64,000 bases of DNA, from assembly GCA_034670405.1 (NCBI GenBank), contig JAXDDX010000034.1, positions 2,157,501-2,221,500 of the forward strand, written 5' to 3'. Under the pieces are notes generated by a model. It did not search any database, had not been told where the DNA came from, and was given only the letters and a program-made list of their open reading frames with translations. This stretch comes from Hoplostethus atlanticus (Eukaryota; Chordata; Actinopteri; Trachichthyiformes; Trachichthyidae). Positions 1 to 12,436 of the stretch are shown here, piece after piece. How positions within the stretch are numbered: the first letter of the stretch is position 1; each line of letters starts with the position of its first letter. The position numbers and the translations under genes were made by a program.

Positions 1-3000
1 GCACCAGATCACATCAATCAAACGGGGTGTTCTGTGTCTTTAATCTGCATTTAATTATTCTTTGCCGTCGCTCTCTATTTGCGCGGAGAAAATTACAATT
101 GACATAGCGTGTCGCTCCAGTAATTTACAATCAAAGTACGCGACGCCTTTTTTTGTGTGTGAACCGTCAAAAGCGGAATCCCCCCTTTTCCAAGCCAACA
201 GGAAGATGTATTATTCTGACAGAGCGTAATTAACCATTTCATTTTATTTAAAAGTGAGATGTGTTCATCTGATGGTAGCCCCCAGAGCCATTCATGTAAT
301 TGTGGTTATTATAACTGATAATAATCCATTCCTGAAGCGCAAATCCAGGACTGCCAGAATAATACATATTATCAGAGGAGCTAGATAGTGTAATAAGGGG
401 TAATTTGAGGTGGGTGATATTAAAATATGGAAGCAATATACCATAACCCCTCTTTATTCCAACTCCTATGCAAGCTTCCCTTATTAACTTTTATTGACCC
501 TCTGCTCAAGACCGAGCAAGGCTGTCATTCATACAGGTAATATTTGGGATTAGATCAGTCAGTCTGTTCATGATTGAAGTACCATTAAAAAGCACCGCTC
601 ATTTTGACAAACCTCTAGTGACCCATAGGGGGGATTTAGCGCAAAATTTAGGTAGGTAGGTATGTACCTTATTAACATTAACATACATTTATTGGCCTGA
701 CATGACCTGGGATGTAGGCGTGACAGGAAGAAGTAGCTGATCTAACCAATGGTGAATGACTAGCCTCATCGAATTGAGCCACATGTCATTCAAACCACAT
801 CCGCCGCATCTCGGGCAGATCGTCTGTTTGAGCTATAGCCTTCGGTCATCACGAGACATAACGCTTTTAACGGCTGTCATCAAAACGCCACATAAAAGCG
901 CATCCAGTAAATCACATCACTTTTGACTCCAGAGCACAGAAATAACTACGATGAAACGTGATAGCGCATGCAGTCATTTTTTTGTGCAAACTGTATCCGT
1001 ACAGCTGTGGTTGCAAGCTGCCGTTTGATCAGCCGATCTTGTCTTGTCAAAGTGCATTGTGTGAGTGCTTAGTCACGGTCATGCTGTACCATTCTCTGTT
1101 TATTTGCACTTTTAATGTTAATGTTTGTGCACTTGATGTGATAGCTTATGTGTTTTCACACTTGTCTTTCTAAGTGATGGTAAAAGCTTTCACAAGAGCA
1201 ATAATTAAATGTATTATAAGTACTTATTGTGGCTCTGGCAGCTGATTGGCCTTGTTGAGGAAAAAGTCAGATGAGACGAAGCAGCAGATTCATCATCTTC
1301 ATCAGGCAGCTGAACGGGAGTACAGACCTCCAAAAAGGAGCACAAGGAACTCCTGAAACTAAGGCAAACTTATACAATCTTTTATAACGAAGGTCACGAG
1401 TTACAAGTTACTTGTAGGGTGTTGAGATTTTCTAGTCATCTCATTGGTCTATAATCACCTCATCCCCAAAAACAGCCAATAATATTAGAACACACGTACA
1501 AATAAGGAACTCATTATTTTGGACAGCTTCAAGCCCATCACAGTATCTTATTTATGTACCTGATAGGGGGGCCTCGCTAACGTAGCACACCAGCGCTTCT
1601 GCATGACCTCGATAGGGCACCTGCATGATGAAACTGTATTTTCATCAATTAGAGAAGGAAGAGAGAGAGTGCTCAGTGTTTTTCCATCTTACAGGTGGCT
1701 GACAAGTTCCATCCTTATAGTATTTCTACTTCTACAGCCTCTCTACAGATTTTTCTTACACGACGTGATGACCATGATGAATGCCCAACAGACCAATGGT
1801 GACGCCGGTTTGTTGACAACACATTGACAGATTTTTGTAATGGCACCTTTAAAACAGCAATTAACTTCAACGTCGACAGCCACTTGGCATCATGTATTCA
1901 ACATGTTTGCAAACACACACAAATATATCCTTCATAAGCTGTCATTGCATCAAGTAAGCAATTGAATTACGAGTGCACTTGCAACCCTACATCTATAAAG
2001 TAGCGTAGACAACAAAGTGGTGGGTTCGTGCAGTTTTGGCACGTTGAAAAAAGGGACCAGGAAGACATGAAAATATGTTGATGCCAAATTTTCACTTTCA
2101 AGGATTCAGCATTCAACGAGGAAATCTGAACATGTGCATTAGAGTTGTAAACCAAAGAGCCGAAGTAGTCACTCACCCACACACATTTCCATTCTGAAAC
2201 ACCACGCCGCGTTTATACGTGATCCATGCAACATATAAAAATGTGTAATGTTTTTTAGATTCCAAATAGAATGTATTGGGGCTGAAATCTTTACTGAATT
2301 TCATACAAAAACGAAGCTTTTATCCTTCGGTGTGAGCCCGCTGCAGGCCCGGGGGTTGGATGCAGTTTTCTCCTCTCAGTGTTGCACATCAGTCCTACAT
2401 CAATCTCAGAGTTGTATTGTTGTGGCATATGGCATGTTAGCTGGCAGTGCTATGCGGTGCAGCAAGTGAATCGCAACCCTCTGGCGCTACATCCAACTGC
2501 CATTTGCTTTTCAACAGAGCGCCATTTGAGGGAACACGAGCCCTCTTAATCAGCGCGTTGTGTTGTTGTGGGGCGGAGGAAAGAAAATGAAATTGCTGTT
2601 GGGATTCATTTGTTTGTTGAAACACATAAAAGCAGTCAAGCATTTAAAGCAATCCCCGAGATTCTTATCAGATACATTTTCATATTTGATATATTGTCGA
2701 ATTAGAAACATTTTTTGCACACAAAACTCACAGTTTTCACGAGAGTGACACACCATGCACAAAGTCCCCGATTCACAAAACTCAATGGTAACAATGAGCA
2801 AAACCTGCACCTGTAATTTGAAGTTATTCCTGAATTTACCAGGGCTGTGATTGCTGCAATCAGAGCCACGTTACCGCTGCCATATTATCAGCGATAGCCC
2901 AGGTGACATTAAGCATTACATATTTAACACCCACCCCCGATTATCAAGCTTGTGTGCAAGTTATACTAGATATGTCAACAAGTCCACATTTTCCCCAGCA

Positions 3001-3380
3001 GAAAAGGTAGCGGCACATAATGCGAAATAGTTTGGCAAAGGCGAGGGATTATATTCCTAAAACTCACCTGCGGGCTTATCGTGACTCACAGCCACGTTAT
3101 TCACATTCATGAATGGGATGTATTGGGTCAGTCTAAATATACCATCTACTTATGGAACACGCAAACGATCAAAAGTAAGGAGTAAGAAAAGCACCTTAGC
3201 CTCTAATGTCGCGCTAACACTGTGAGTTTTATGAACAAGCCCTAATATTTTGGAACATTTGCCACTGCTTTAATATCCTCCCACACTATCTGGATGGCGT
3301 AAGATCACATGTTATGTTACACCAATGGGATATCGAACAGGTCTATAGAATATGGACACTTTCCGATCACTCACCTGCCA
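1..3380. other. Noncoding, no gene seen
   Basis: AT-rich sequence with only short open frames, none resembling a known protein and none framed by convincing splice sites. It is most simply part of the long intron, or the upstream flank, of the TMT opsin gene whose later exons begin at 15283. No repeat family was recognised. Confidence 0.5.
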
Positions 3381-3786
3381 TATTGTTAGGTACTCCTGCT
3401 CGTTAACGCAAATAGCCTGCTCCTCCAAACAGCGAATCACGTGGCTGCAACTCGATATAGAAAGCGTGCAGACATGGTGAAGTGGTTTCGTTTCTTTGTT
3501 CGGGCCAAACATTAGAATGGGCGAGATGCGTGATCTAAGCGACTTTGACCGCGGTGTGATTGTTGCCACCAGACGTGGTGGTTCCAGCGTCTCAGAAACA
3601 GCTGAACCCTCATGGGATTTTCACACGCTGGGCAGACTGATTCAAGCTAACAGAAAGGCCACAAAATGCTCCAATAACAGCGCTTTACAAGAGTGGTGTG
3701 CAGAAGGGCACCTTGTTGAATCCATGCTGCCAAGAGTTCAGGCTGGTTCTGGAGACAAAAGGGGGTCCTACCCGGTACTACCAAGC
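3381..3786 (+). mobile_element. Internally deleted Tc1/mariner-like transposon copy
   Basis: The sequence follows the layout of a common fish Tc1/mariner family. A 5' untranslated part begins near TTAGGTACTCCTGCTCGTTAA. The transposase start region follows, where the frame from 3496 reads GEMRDLSDFDRGVIVATRRG, then SVSETAE, corresponding to the N-terminal DNA-binding (helix-turn-helix) segment. Near 3630 it jumps to the segment with RLIQANRKAT, and near 3710 it jumps again to the extreme C-terminus (HLVES...). The whole DDE catalytic core between these is missing, so two internal deletions have removed most of a gene of about 340 codons. The left end resembles the family terminus but the right terminal repeat is not recognisable after about 3786. 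This is a dead, non-autonomous relic. The family assignment rests on remembered similarity, not alignment. Confidence 0.75.
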
Positions 3787-4871
3787 AGTTTTCTTTTGGG
3801 ACTGTTTGTTGAGATAGTTGACTGTCTTGGGATTTAATACTTTAATATTGCCGTATAGTGTGCCTTGTTTTGTGACCATTGTGTTTGTGGCACAGAAAAA
3901 AGTTAAAAGCACAATAAAGCTATTTGTGGAGGAGGGAGGAGAAAGAAATGCCACTACTGTGTCTGTATGATGTGCATCATGTCTCTCTTTGCTCGCACAT
4001 TGTGCTGTCCGTCTGTCCCGACCTACTAAGCCATGGCCTAATTGGAGCATTTGAATGTGAGGCAGCCTCTGGTCTGGCACTGGCAGCCTCTGCAGCCATC
4101 TGTCTGTAGAGAGTGTAGCAGCATCTCACTGATGGTTGGGAGTCAAGACACCCATTCCTTCAGTGAAAAACGGTGCTGCACTCCCGCAAAATTATGGTAT
4201 ATGTCATTCTTTTCTATATCTTTTTAACTTTAGCCACAGCATGGCTTTATTGAGGATGGCTGTCTTCTGCTAGAATAGTGTTGCTAGCTCCGGCTCTGCC
4301 CCATATGTCTTCCTGCTGAAAAAAAACCCCAAATCTAACATACCTCTTGGCAATTCTGTATTGAAAATGGAGCAGCGGCCGCACACACACATTATTGCTT
4401 TGACTGGGTTTCGCCTGACCCATTTTCATGTATTGACTCATTCTCCGGCCCTCCCTAATAAATACTGTATGTTTATAGAAATGTGAGGTTAGTCTGCTGG
4501 AGATCCCAAAAGGAGAACGTATTTGTTTATGAAAGCACCACGTTTGTAAACCAAAGTTCTGTCTTTTTATCATCATTTTGTCTTCTTCTTCTTCTTCCAT
4601 CTGAGTGATTTTCTGTCCTTTGTCTGGCCTCGGTAACACTTAGATTTCTCTTTGAATCTCTCAAAATGGATCTTCCAAGTTGGGTCCTTTTGGATTCCTT
4701 CCTTGGGCACCGGTTATGCTTTCACTATGTGAAAGTTGGGATTCTCTTCTTTTGTAGGGGGCCTCGGGGTGGGATCGGAGTCTCATTTGATATCTGCTTG
4801 GTCCTCACACTTCATCTTGTCTTTATTATGGAACTCTACCGACAGTTTAAGAAATCAGTCTGTAGAGTAAT
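3787..4871. other. Noncoding, no gene seen
   Basis: No exon, RNA gene or recognised repeat. A short (CTT)n run lies near 4580-4597. Open frames here are short and unlike known proteins. Confidence 0.45.
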
Positions 4872-5308
4872 TGTTACAACCCCGGCTCAAGGGCAGTAAC
4901 ATAGAAGAGTCAAACCCGTTAGACGTTGTGAAAATGATAATTAAGTTTATTGCAACATATACATATCTGTGTGGAACAAAAGAGGATGGTGGAGGCTGGA
5001 GACCCTGCTGCTGCAGTGTCAGCTGCCAGGACCAAGAGAGAGACCGTTTGGTGGTGGAGGAGGGGCTTATATACAGCCTTCCTGGCCAGGTGTTCCAATT
5101 AGGGTGGCATTGTTCCAGAGCACCTGAAACAACACAAACTCCACAAACAGATTGTCATTTTCATAACAATACTATTAAAATTCACTACTGGAAACTACCA
5201 ACAGTGCAAACTTTTTGTAACATTGAGGATACAACAATGGAAATCCTCACATTTGTCATTTTGAACCTTGGCTAATTGCTTTACTACTTCAGATGAAATA
5301 TTCATGCA
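4872..5308 (-). mobile_element. Probable solo LTR of an LTR retrotransposon
   Basis: Read on the minus strand this has the architecture of a long terminal repeat. It starts with TG at 5308 and has a TATA box TATATAAG (plus 5066-5073) followed by a short CT-rich leader. A polyadenylation signal AATAAA lies about 115 bases downstream (plus 4946-4951), and the end is ...TGTAACA at 4872. The flanks are similar: AGTAAT at 4866-4871 and GGTAAT at 5309-5314, consistent with a 5- or 6-base target duplication with one change. No gag or pol sequence adjoins either side, so it would be a solo LTR left by recombination. An alternative outer end at 5236 (termini TGTT/AACA) is possible but has no matching flank. 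The family (Gypsy or endogenous retrovirus-like) cannot be told without a library search. Confidence 0.55.
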
Positions 5309-5566
5309 GGTAATTAATTTTCTGTTGGATTTTAATGTGCCCCCAATGTATTAAACTGGAGCCATACTGGGGCAATCAATAATAGTGTCTTAGGGAGGGG
5401 ATTCCTTCCGTTAAGGCGTGTGTGAATCTGTGTGTGAATCTGTGTGTGTGTGCTTTAAGTTGTAGGCAGTTCCAGGACACAGTGAGTGATGGGCTGTTAG
5501 CCCCCAACTGCTAATTGATGAAACACAAGGACATAACAAACAGTCTTACTCTGTGATTCTGTCTAT

Positions 5567-5568
<2 letters not shown>

Positions 5569-5612
<44 letters not shown>
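5569..5612. repeat. (GT)22 microsatellite
   Basis: Uninterrupted GT dinucleotide run, by direct reading. Confidence 0.97.
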
Positions 5613-5613
<1 letters not shown>

Positions 5614-7576
5614 ATCAATTAACTGTATTTGAAATATGTATTTAACTGCTTTTGAGTATTTGGTATTTTGTGTTTGACCAGAGTAAAAAATATATGTATA
5701 TATAATACTTGGATGCGGCATGCTCACATATAAACACAATTACATAATAAATTGTAATTTCTGCTTATTACGCTAATATCACCAGATAAAAACTGCAGGC
5801 TGCATGGAGAAAACAATGAGCAGTTTTGTCTGTCTGGCGCTAGCTAGAGGCACGATATGGCTAACATTACGTAGCTAGCTAGCATTAGCCTGGTTTAGCT
5901 AGAGAGGCTAAACGCACCATCTCATGAAGGGAACAGCTTCCCATTCCAATATACCAAATGAATGATTTCAGTTCGTTCTGTTTTTATGTAATGTTGTTGA
6001 AAGATAGCCAGAATCTACACTTTCTACAAAAGACACATTTTGATGTATTTTTGTCCCTCTCAGTAAAGGAGTAATATTTTATTGAAGACGGTATACAGAA
6101 GTATGAGTTGCATTGCATGTTGCATTTGTAGTCTGTCCTTCTGCTATTTTGGTTTTGCAGCCGTGACACTGGAAACATCTGGGGTTTGTGTTAATTGGGC
6201 TGTGAACAGTGAAGTCCTTGAAATCTCCTTCTAAAAACACTCTGAGGACACTACGTCTCCTCCGTCAGCAAGACGTGTGTGTGTGTGTGTGTGTGTCTGC
6301 ATGTGGATGTACCAAATTTCTGAGCCACGTCCCACAAAAGCAAGGGCTTGTATCTTTAAAAAGTCTTCCCAGAAATCCTAGATCTCCTCTCTTTTCTTTT
6401 CTCATTTACACATGCCCACTAATAGTAGTGCAAATGGCAACATTGGAGATGCATGAATGGCAGCTCAATGCCTTCAGGGGCATGGCCACTTCTAAACGGA
6501 TGAGTCGTTTGTCTGGTTTATTCCGTTAACCAGCGAGGCTCTTGTTTGCAAACCAATTACTACGTGTGTGTCTTCATGAGCACATGCGTGACTGTGTGAC
6601 AATTCCCCAGTAGATATCCACCTTACATCCAATTTATTTTCTAGTGGTGTTCGTTTCTTCATTCTGCAGTACGCACACGTGCATGTTGATGTGGGATTTT
6701 GTGCGGATATCTTTTTTCGTGAAGAAAGGACAGGTGCTATTTGAGGATGTGAGGCGTTCTTTATGTTAAAGATGTAACTTTTGCCGCAAGCAGACATATC
6801 ACAGATGCCATTCAGCTGAGATTGGATGGGACCATCGCTGCCCCGATTTTCTTCCAATCTACAGTAGGAGTTCCAAGAGACAGGCGCTCCCTACTTTAAC
6901 CAAAAGCAATCCGACTGCGGGAATAAAAAACTTTTAACAATGCAACACTTCTGGATTGAATGTACAGTACTTTTGTTCGAAATGAGAATGGTCCCAGCAC
7001 AACACCTCAGTTTACACACAGACACGCCGTAGCATTCATTACATCTGCCCCTGAATTCCCTCAGAGCCTCACCCTCACTTGGATGCCTGATTCCCCTCCT
7101 CGTAAGTTGTTTGTCTCTGGAAAGCAGCTGGCGATGCGTAGTCCCCAGAGTTAGGCAGATTTACTTGACTCTCCCTCTTCATTTCAGTAAAAGCAACACT
7201 CATCCTCCTTTTTGCACGACCTTGCAGACGGAGAGATGCCTCGACATTGCCGGGGAGGGAGAGACGGAGCAGGGGGTGGGAGGAGGAACAGAGGGATTCG
7301 GATAGGAGAGATAGGAGAGAAGGAGGACAGTGTTTGTAGTGGAGCTCGGTGGAGCATTGTGGATTCTTGCTGAGAGAGGCCCTTTGGTGGGCGACAAGCA
7401 GGCGTAGTGTTTGGCAGGCCACAGGAGGCTGATGTACGGGGCTAACGCAGCAGACACAAAGCCTGCGATCAATCATGTTTAGCAGCCAACAACTCCGCTG
7501 GCAGAACACCCGGGCCGACTCAGGAGCTGGAATGCTGAGGCAAAACAAGCTGCGTGTCTGTCTTTCTGCTGTTGGG

Positions 7577-7577
<1 letters not shown>

Positions 7578-7615
<38 letters not shown>
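7578..7615. repeat. (GT)n microsatellite
   Basis: Uninterrupted run of about 19 TG units. A shorter CA tract lies 170 bases downstream near 7783-7804. Confidence 0.95.
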
Positions 7616-7616
<1 letters not shown>

Positions 7617-9362
7617 TTTTGTCTGTGCTCGCATCTGTCTATCTGTCCGCATCTGTCTGATCCTCCACCAGGACGGCTGAGGCGCCAGAACAAAAAACAA
7701 TGAGATATGAAGAAAGCACGGGCAGGTAGGGCCAGCATCCACCGCGTCCACTGCCGGGTAAGATCACTGCAAGCGAGAGGTGCCACACACACACACACAC
7801 ACACTCGAAGCAGCCACTTACACACTCATACAGACCGCAGACAGTCAGGGAAATGGGGCAGACAGACCCAGAGGCAACCATAGACTGGGTATACCCAAAG
7901 TCCGGCTCCTATTAGTAATGGTATCTCAACTAAAGTAAGAGAAGAGAGTGTGTCGGCACCCAACTCGACAGGGCTTGGACTGGTGTGTGTGTGTGTTTGT
8001 GTACATGTATAACTCCCAAAAGAATTTGTAATGATATAGAATGTACATTTTGACTAGAGGTGTCTTGGTATCTTTGGAGGCGATGAGCTGAAAGAGTCAC
8101 TCCCCCCCCCCCCCTCTCCCCAGGACCGCTCAATACGTAAAGGAACACTGCTCAGTTCCTAAATCATTTCGGAGGTGAGATGTCACTCAACTCAAACACA
8201 ATCGCTGACATGTTTTCATGTGACTCTCGGCATTAGTAGAATGTCTCGTCTCTCTGACTCCTTTTTTCTCCTCCCCCCCCCGCCCGGCGGAAAAGAGGGA
8301 AGATGATGGAAGGGAGAGAAGTGAGATCAGATTGGTGAGGATGTAGCGTTTATGTTCTGGTGCCAGGAATCGACTTAGATTTGATGTCACGCGCGGCCTT
8401 GGCTGTCAAAGCCCCGCTCAGGGGGAAATCATACAGAAGGATTTTCACCCCAAACACCGTCACGGTTGTACTTTTTAACGTTGCCTGAAACAAAATGACT
8501 CATTTTCTTTTCTTTTTTTTACATTTACAATCCCCTTAGGTCGTGTAAAAGTCAAAAAAAATGTCAGAAGTCTGGAGGTTTTCAATGGTGACGGGAGATA
8601 TGTTCGTGTTAAATAAATGATCAGACTAAAAAAAAATCCTCTCTGTCAGTTATGAGCTGCTCTGATTTGTCACAGTTTTTACAAGTGTGATGTTTTTCAT
8701 CGTAGCATTACAAGTTTCTCCCTCATTAAATGTAGTTTTAGAGAGTTTGACCCCCCAACTCGAAAGTAAATGTGGTAAAAATGTAGCCGGGGGAACTTGT
8801 TGCGTGACTGCTAAGCCGCGGTACAATCACACATCTTCCATTTTGTTCAACTTTATTCACCTCCAACAGTCACAAGATAAGTTTTCGGCTCTCAGCAGCT
8901 CAAAGTTAGATGCAGCTGACTTACAGGCATGGAAATGGGGGGGAGAAAAAAAAAAAAGTTTCTGGGAAAAAAAGATAAAAGATATGGAGAATTTACTCTA
9001 GCGGCACTTGGAAAATTAGTTGCAATCTTTTCTAGGTGAGAGGGGAATGCGGCGGTTGCAAAGCTGTTCCAGCTCACCTCTCCCGGGGGCAGGGGGGGTT
9101 TCAGAAGTGTTGACGGTGCTTTCCCACAAAACATTCCCATAGTGCGGTAGATGCTAACTTGCATCCGATGATTTTGGTCTCTGCTTCCTGGAAAGTCTCT
9201 GAGGCCGTCCTCATGATGAAGACTGTGGGAGAGGGGATTATTTGTGGTGGGTTCATTTAGCGGGGTGCGTTTTGTCCGACAACCTTCGGTGTTTGGATTC
9301 CACACTTTTCTGGTGCTGGCCAAGCTGGAAGACCTCACCTGGGCTATAAAGACATAGGAAGT

Positions 9363-9391
9363 GGGGGGGTGAGGGGGTGAGGGGGAGAGGG
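9363..9391 (+). other. G-quadruplex-forming tract
   Basis: Four G-runs of 7, 5, 5 and 3 bases are separated by TGA, TGA and AGA loops, which fits the G3+N1-7 quadruplex consensus on the + strand. A second such tract lies at 9977. Whether it folds in vivo cannot be read from sequence. Confidence 0.7.
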
Positions 9392-9976
9392 AAAGCATAT
9401 CAAATTGAACACAACAGCACCTTACTCCCCCTGCTGATTTGCCACACAATTTAACATTGATTGGACCCACGCGGTCTCCATCATCACCAGCCATAAATCT
9501 ACCTGGAGGCTCTTCCCTACAATCCATCCCTCTCTCTCCATCTCTCCCTCTCCCTCAAAATGCCTTCACTTTTCTCTCTGCTGAGCCAGCCTTCCTCTCT
9601 TTTACCTCCCATACCTCTCTTGCCGCCTCTCTCTACCCTCTTCACTCCCTCGCTATCTCTCTCTGTTCTCACCCTCTTCTCTGGTCGTGGCCTGCTCTCT
9701 ACCCCCACCTCCACCAATCTTGTCGTCTCGTAATCAGTGTCAGGATGTTGCTGCAGGCTGGGAGAAGGGGCGGACAGGAGCCGGGGGGGATGGGGGGCAG
9801 AAGAGGTATCGACTGCCTCGCGGAGCAGTGGTGATTTTCGGCAGTCAGCCTGGCAGGCGGGTAGCACTGAGGCCCGTTACAAGCCTGTAATCCATTTATC
9901 TGGTCTGCAGACTCCAAATTAACTGATTATGTGGATTAATTAAGACCACTTAGAGTGGTCTAATGTGGTTGTGTGT

Positions 9977-10006
9977 GGGTGGAGGGTTGGGGGGCGGGGG
10001 GGAGGG
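9977..10006 (+). other. G-quadruplex-forming tract
   Basis: G-runs of 3, 3, 6, 7 and 3 bases have loops TGGA, TT, C and A, a strong quadruplex consensus with very short loops on the + strand. Confidence 0.7.
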
Positions 10007-10201
10007 TCTGGTATTACTTGCAACCATCATGATCAACCATGTTTTTTTGTGTGGCACACAGCCTGCAGAGCACTTTATTGTGGAATGTTGTTTTGTTTCA
10101 TTCTCTCTTTGTTCAGTTATGAACATTTATGTGTGAAATGAGAGAACGTGGCACGGGGGGGCTTACGCACAAAGAAAAGACAGAGGTTGGGAGAGACGCT
10201 C

Positions 10202-10205
<4 letters not shown>

Positions 10206-10232
<27 letters not shown>
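10206..10232. repeat. (GA)n microsatellite
   Basis: Uninterrupted AG dinucleotide run inside a wider purine-rich block that extends to about 10310. Confidence 0.95.
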
Positions 10233-11769
10233 TATTGTTGAGAAAGAGAGAAAAGAGGGAGCGTTCTCTGAATGAAGGCAGGAAACGAGAGAGAAGGAGC
10301 ATCTGGAGCTAGTGAGAAAATAAATTATCTTCTGCTGCTGCGTGGATGAACCTGAAAGTGCTGATTCAAAGCCGTAGATGTAAAGAGAGAGGAAAAAGAC
10401 AGGCACAAAGAGAAAGACCGAATGATGGCATGATTGACAAGAAAGTATGATGGTTTCTGAACACACGCGAGAGTGTCGCATTGGTTCATTTCAGCGTCGG
10501 CACGTTGTGTCCAAAGCTGCCAGACCAGATTTGACGCGTGCTGTTGTGTTGTTACCCTCTGTGTCTAGCCTGGACAAAGCTGGGAAAAGTTCAACATCCG
10601 TATGTTATCATGTGTTTTTTTTTGTTTTTTTTGTGAAAACAGAGATGAGCAGAGCTTGTTTTGTAAGTCTGAGCAAAATAAGGATTTAGTGATTAAATGG
10701 TATTATTTTGTGTTTAAATCTGAAAATATGTCTTGAGATCAGAGTATTTGGTAGTAAGAAGATTGCTTTCAAAGCCTGTTACTCATATATTACACTAATG
10801 AGACTAGGCTAGGTATAAATAAATGAATTAATGTATAAATAAATAAAATCAACTAATCAGTAAACACTGATTAGAAATGCACACAGTAATAAATACATAA
10901 ATAAATAGATGAAATCTGGTTTAAATGTATATTTCTGTATTTTTTGTCCTATTTATTTATTTATTTATTTGATAGTTTTGGTCCTCCATAATTTGATAAC
11001 AGTGGGGATAAATGAGCCTGTCTGGCTTTGGGACAATTCAGAGTTTTTTTTCCAGCTCATGACAGTATACCCCATAGGGGCACAGATACTATCTGCAAAA
11101 GAGGCTTGAAACTTTATCGCGTTCTGTTTTTTTTTTAATTATTTGGCACAATGTAGGATTTCTGTTTGTTCCAAAACTTTCAGATCTCACTTGCAAAGTT
11201 TTAGCCATGCATTTATTTTGATACATTGGTTGAAGTAGTATGCGTCATTTGGAGCAAGATATAGTTTGATGTATTCTTGCCCATCTCTTGTAATGGTGTG
11301 CACCACCTTTGTGCTCATGTGAAAAAGACATCAATAACAGTCTCCTCAGTAAATAATGACATCATGAGGCTAAGATAGAACTTTCCAGAGACATTAATAT
11401 ATGAAAGTGAGTTTTTTGTGTAAATTATTGTAGCTACTTTTAAAGGCAATATTTTCCCATAAAAATAGCTTTCCCGGTGTCCTAGTTTGTCCTCACGCCC
11501 AGTCCTCATAAAACTTTTAGTTTTATGGCCAGTTCTTCAGGGCAGTGGAGATAAAAATAGGCAAGGCATCCAACTTAGGCCACCAAGTTCTTAAAAAGTC
11601 ATTTTTGCTCATTTTCTGTGATTGATTTAGCACATATGATGCAGTAGAACCGACAGAATTGTCCATCCATGTATCCCTCTGAATGGGCTCAAGCAAATAT
11701 TGACATATTTCAATTATTTTATTATTATTTATATTATTTATTCTGCATATTTATTTATTTATTTCAATA

Positions 11770-12436
11770 TTTACAAAATTCTTTGCCTGAATACCAAACT
11801 GACAAAGACTGTGCTGCCCTCCACAAGACTTCTCCATCACCCCTGACAGGACCGCAGCACCTCCTGCCCGAGAGTGCTGGTGTGGTTCTAGACAAGCAGC
11901 TGTCAAATGGAGCTCATGCGGCCACAACCGGATCCTGCAGGTTCGCTCTCTACAGCATCCGTCAGATCTGATCTTTCCTCGACAGGGCTCTTTGCTCAAA
12001 CTCAAATCGTATTAAGCCAACTCCCTCCACTGGCTGCCTGTGTTGAAACCCTGATGCATGGCGTACGAGGCTGCTAAGGGAGCTGCACCCCTCTACCTCC
12101 AGGCCGTGCTCCAGCTTTACACCCCATCCAGTGCTACCCGCAACTTAGCTCTCCCTTCCTTTCGACGACCTGGTCGACCACGCTACTCTCCGACTTTTTG
12201 CCCCGCCAGGCTCCCCAGTGGTGGAATGACCTTCTCACTCCAGTCAGAACAGCCGAGTCACTCCCCATTGCCCATCATAGGGTGAAAACGCATCGAGAAG
12301 GACCTCACGTCACTCTCTCCTCATAATCATATCTCCACGTCCACAGGAATATTGTCAGGGCACTGTGGCTCTGACCCTTACACTGTTTCCTAGTTGCTCT
12401 CGACAAGCGCATCAGCTAAATGCCTACAGTTAATTG
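11770..12436 (+). mobile_element. L2-like LINE, 3' fragment, decayed
   Basis: This is the C-terminal end of a non-LTR retrotransposon reverse transcriptase with frameshifts. The frame ending at 11971 reads AGVVLDKQLSNGAHAATTG then SCRFALYSIRQI, the usual 'VVLD...H...CRF.LY.IR' segment after the catalytic domain. From 12058 another frame reads MAYEAAKGAAPLYLQAVLQ, matching the 'LAYKA..G.AP.YLQ' segment. A few bases before 12436 comes a tail resembling 'TTGCTCTggAtaAGcGcaTCtGCTAAATG', typical of teleost L2-like elements. The catalytic YxDD region is absent (5' truncation). It is not an expressed gene. The same protein segment is present in better condition on the minus strand at 29496-29927. 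Confidence 0.75.

Larger units (their letters stand above)
5309..11769. other. Noncoding, microsatellite-rich; probable opsin intron
   Basis: No supported exon. The stretch holds (GT)n tracts at 5569-5612, 6275-6296 and 7578-7615, a CA tract near 7783-7804, a long pyrimidine-rich block at about 9520-9700, G-rich tracts near 9363 and 9977, a GA tract at 10206-10232 and an AT-rich block with TTTA repeats near 10800-10975. Long open frames across 7075-7880 and 8892-9867 are produced by low-complexity sequence and occur in several frames at once. Confidence 0.5.

Noticed and set aside
7075..7881. Several overlapping open frames on both strands
   Set aside because: They run through GT/CA repeats and translate to Cys-Val or Thr-His runs; they are repeat artefacts.
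8892..9917. Long frames with Pro/Ser/Arg-rich products
   Set aside because: They come from pyrimidine-rich low-complexity DNA and are open in opposing strands simultaneously.
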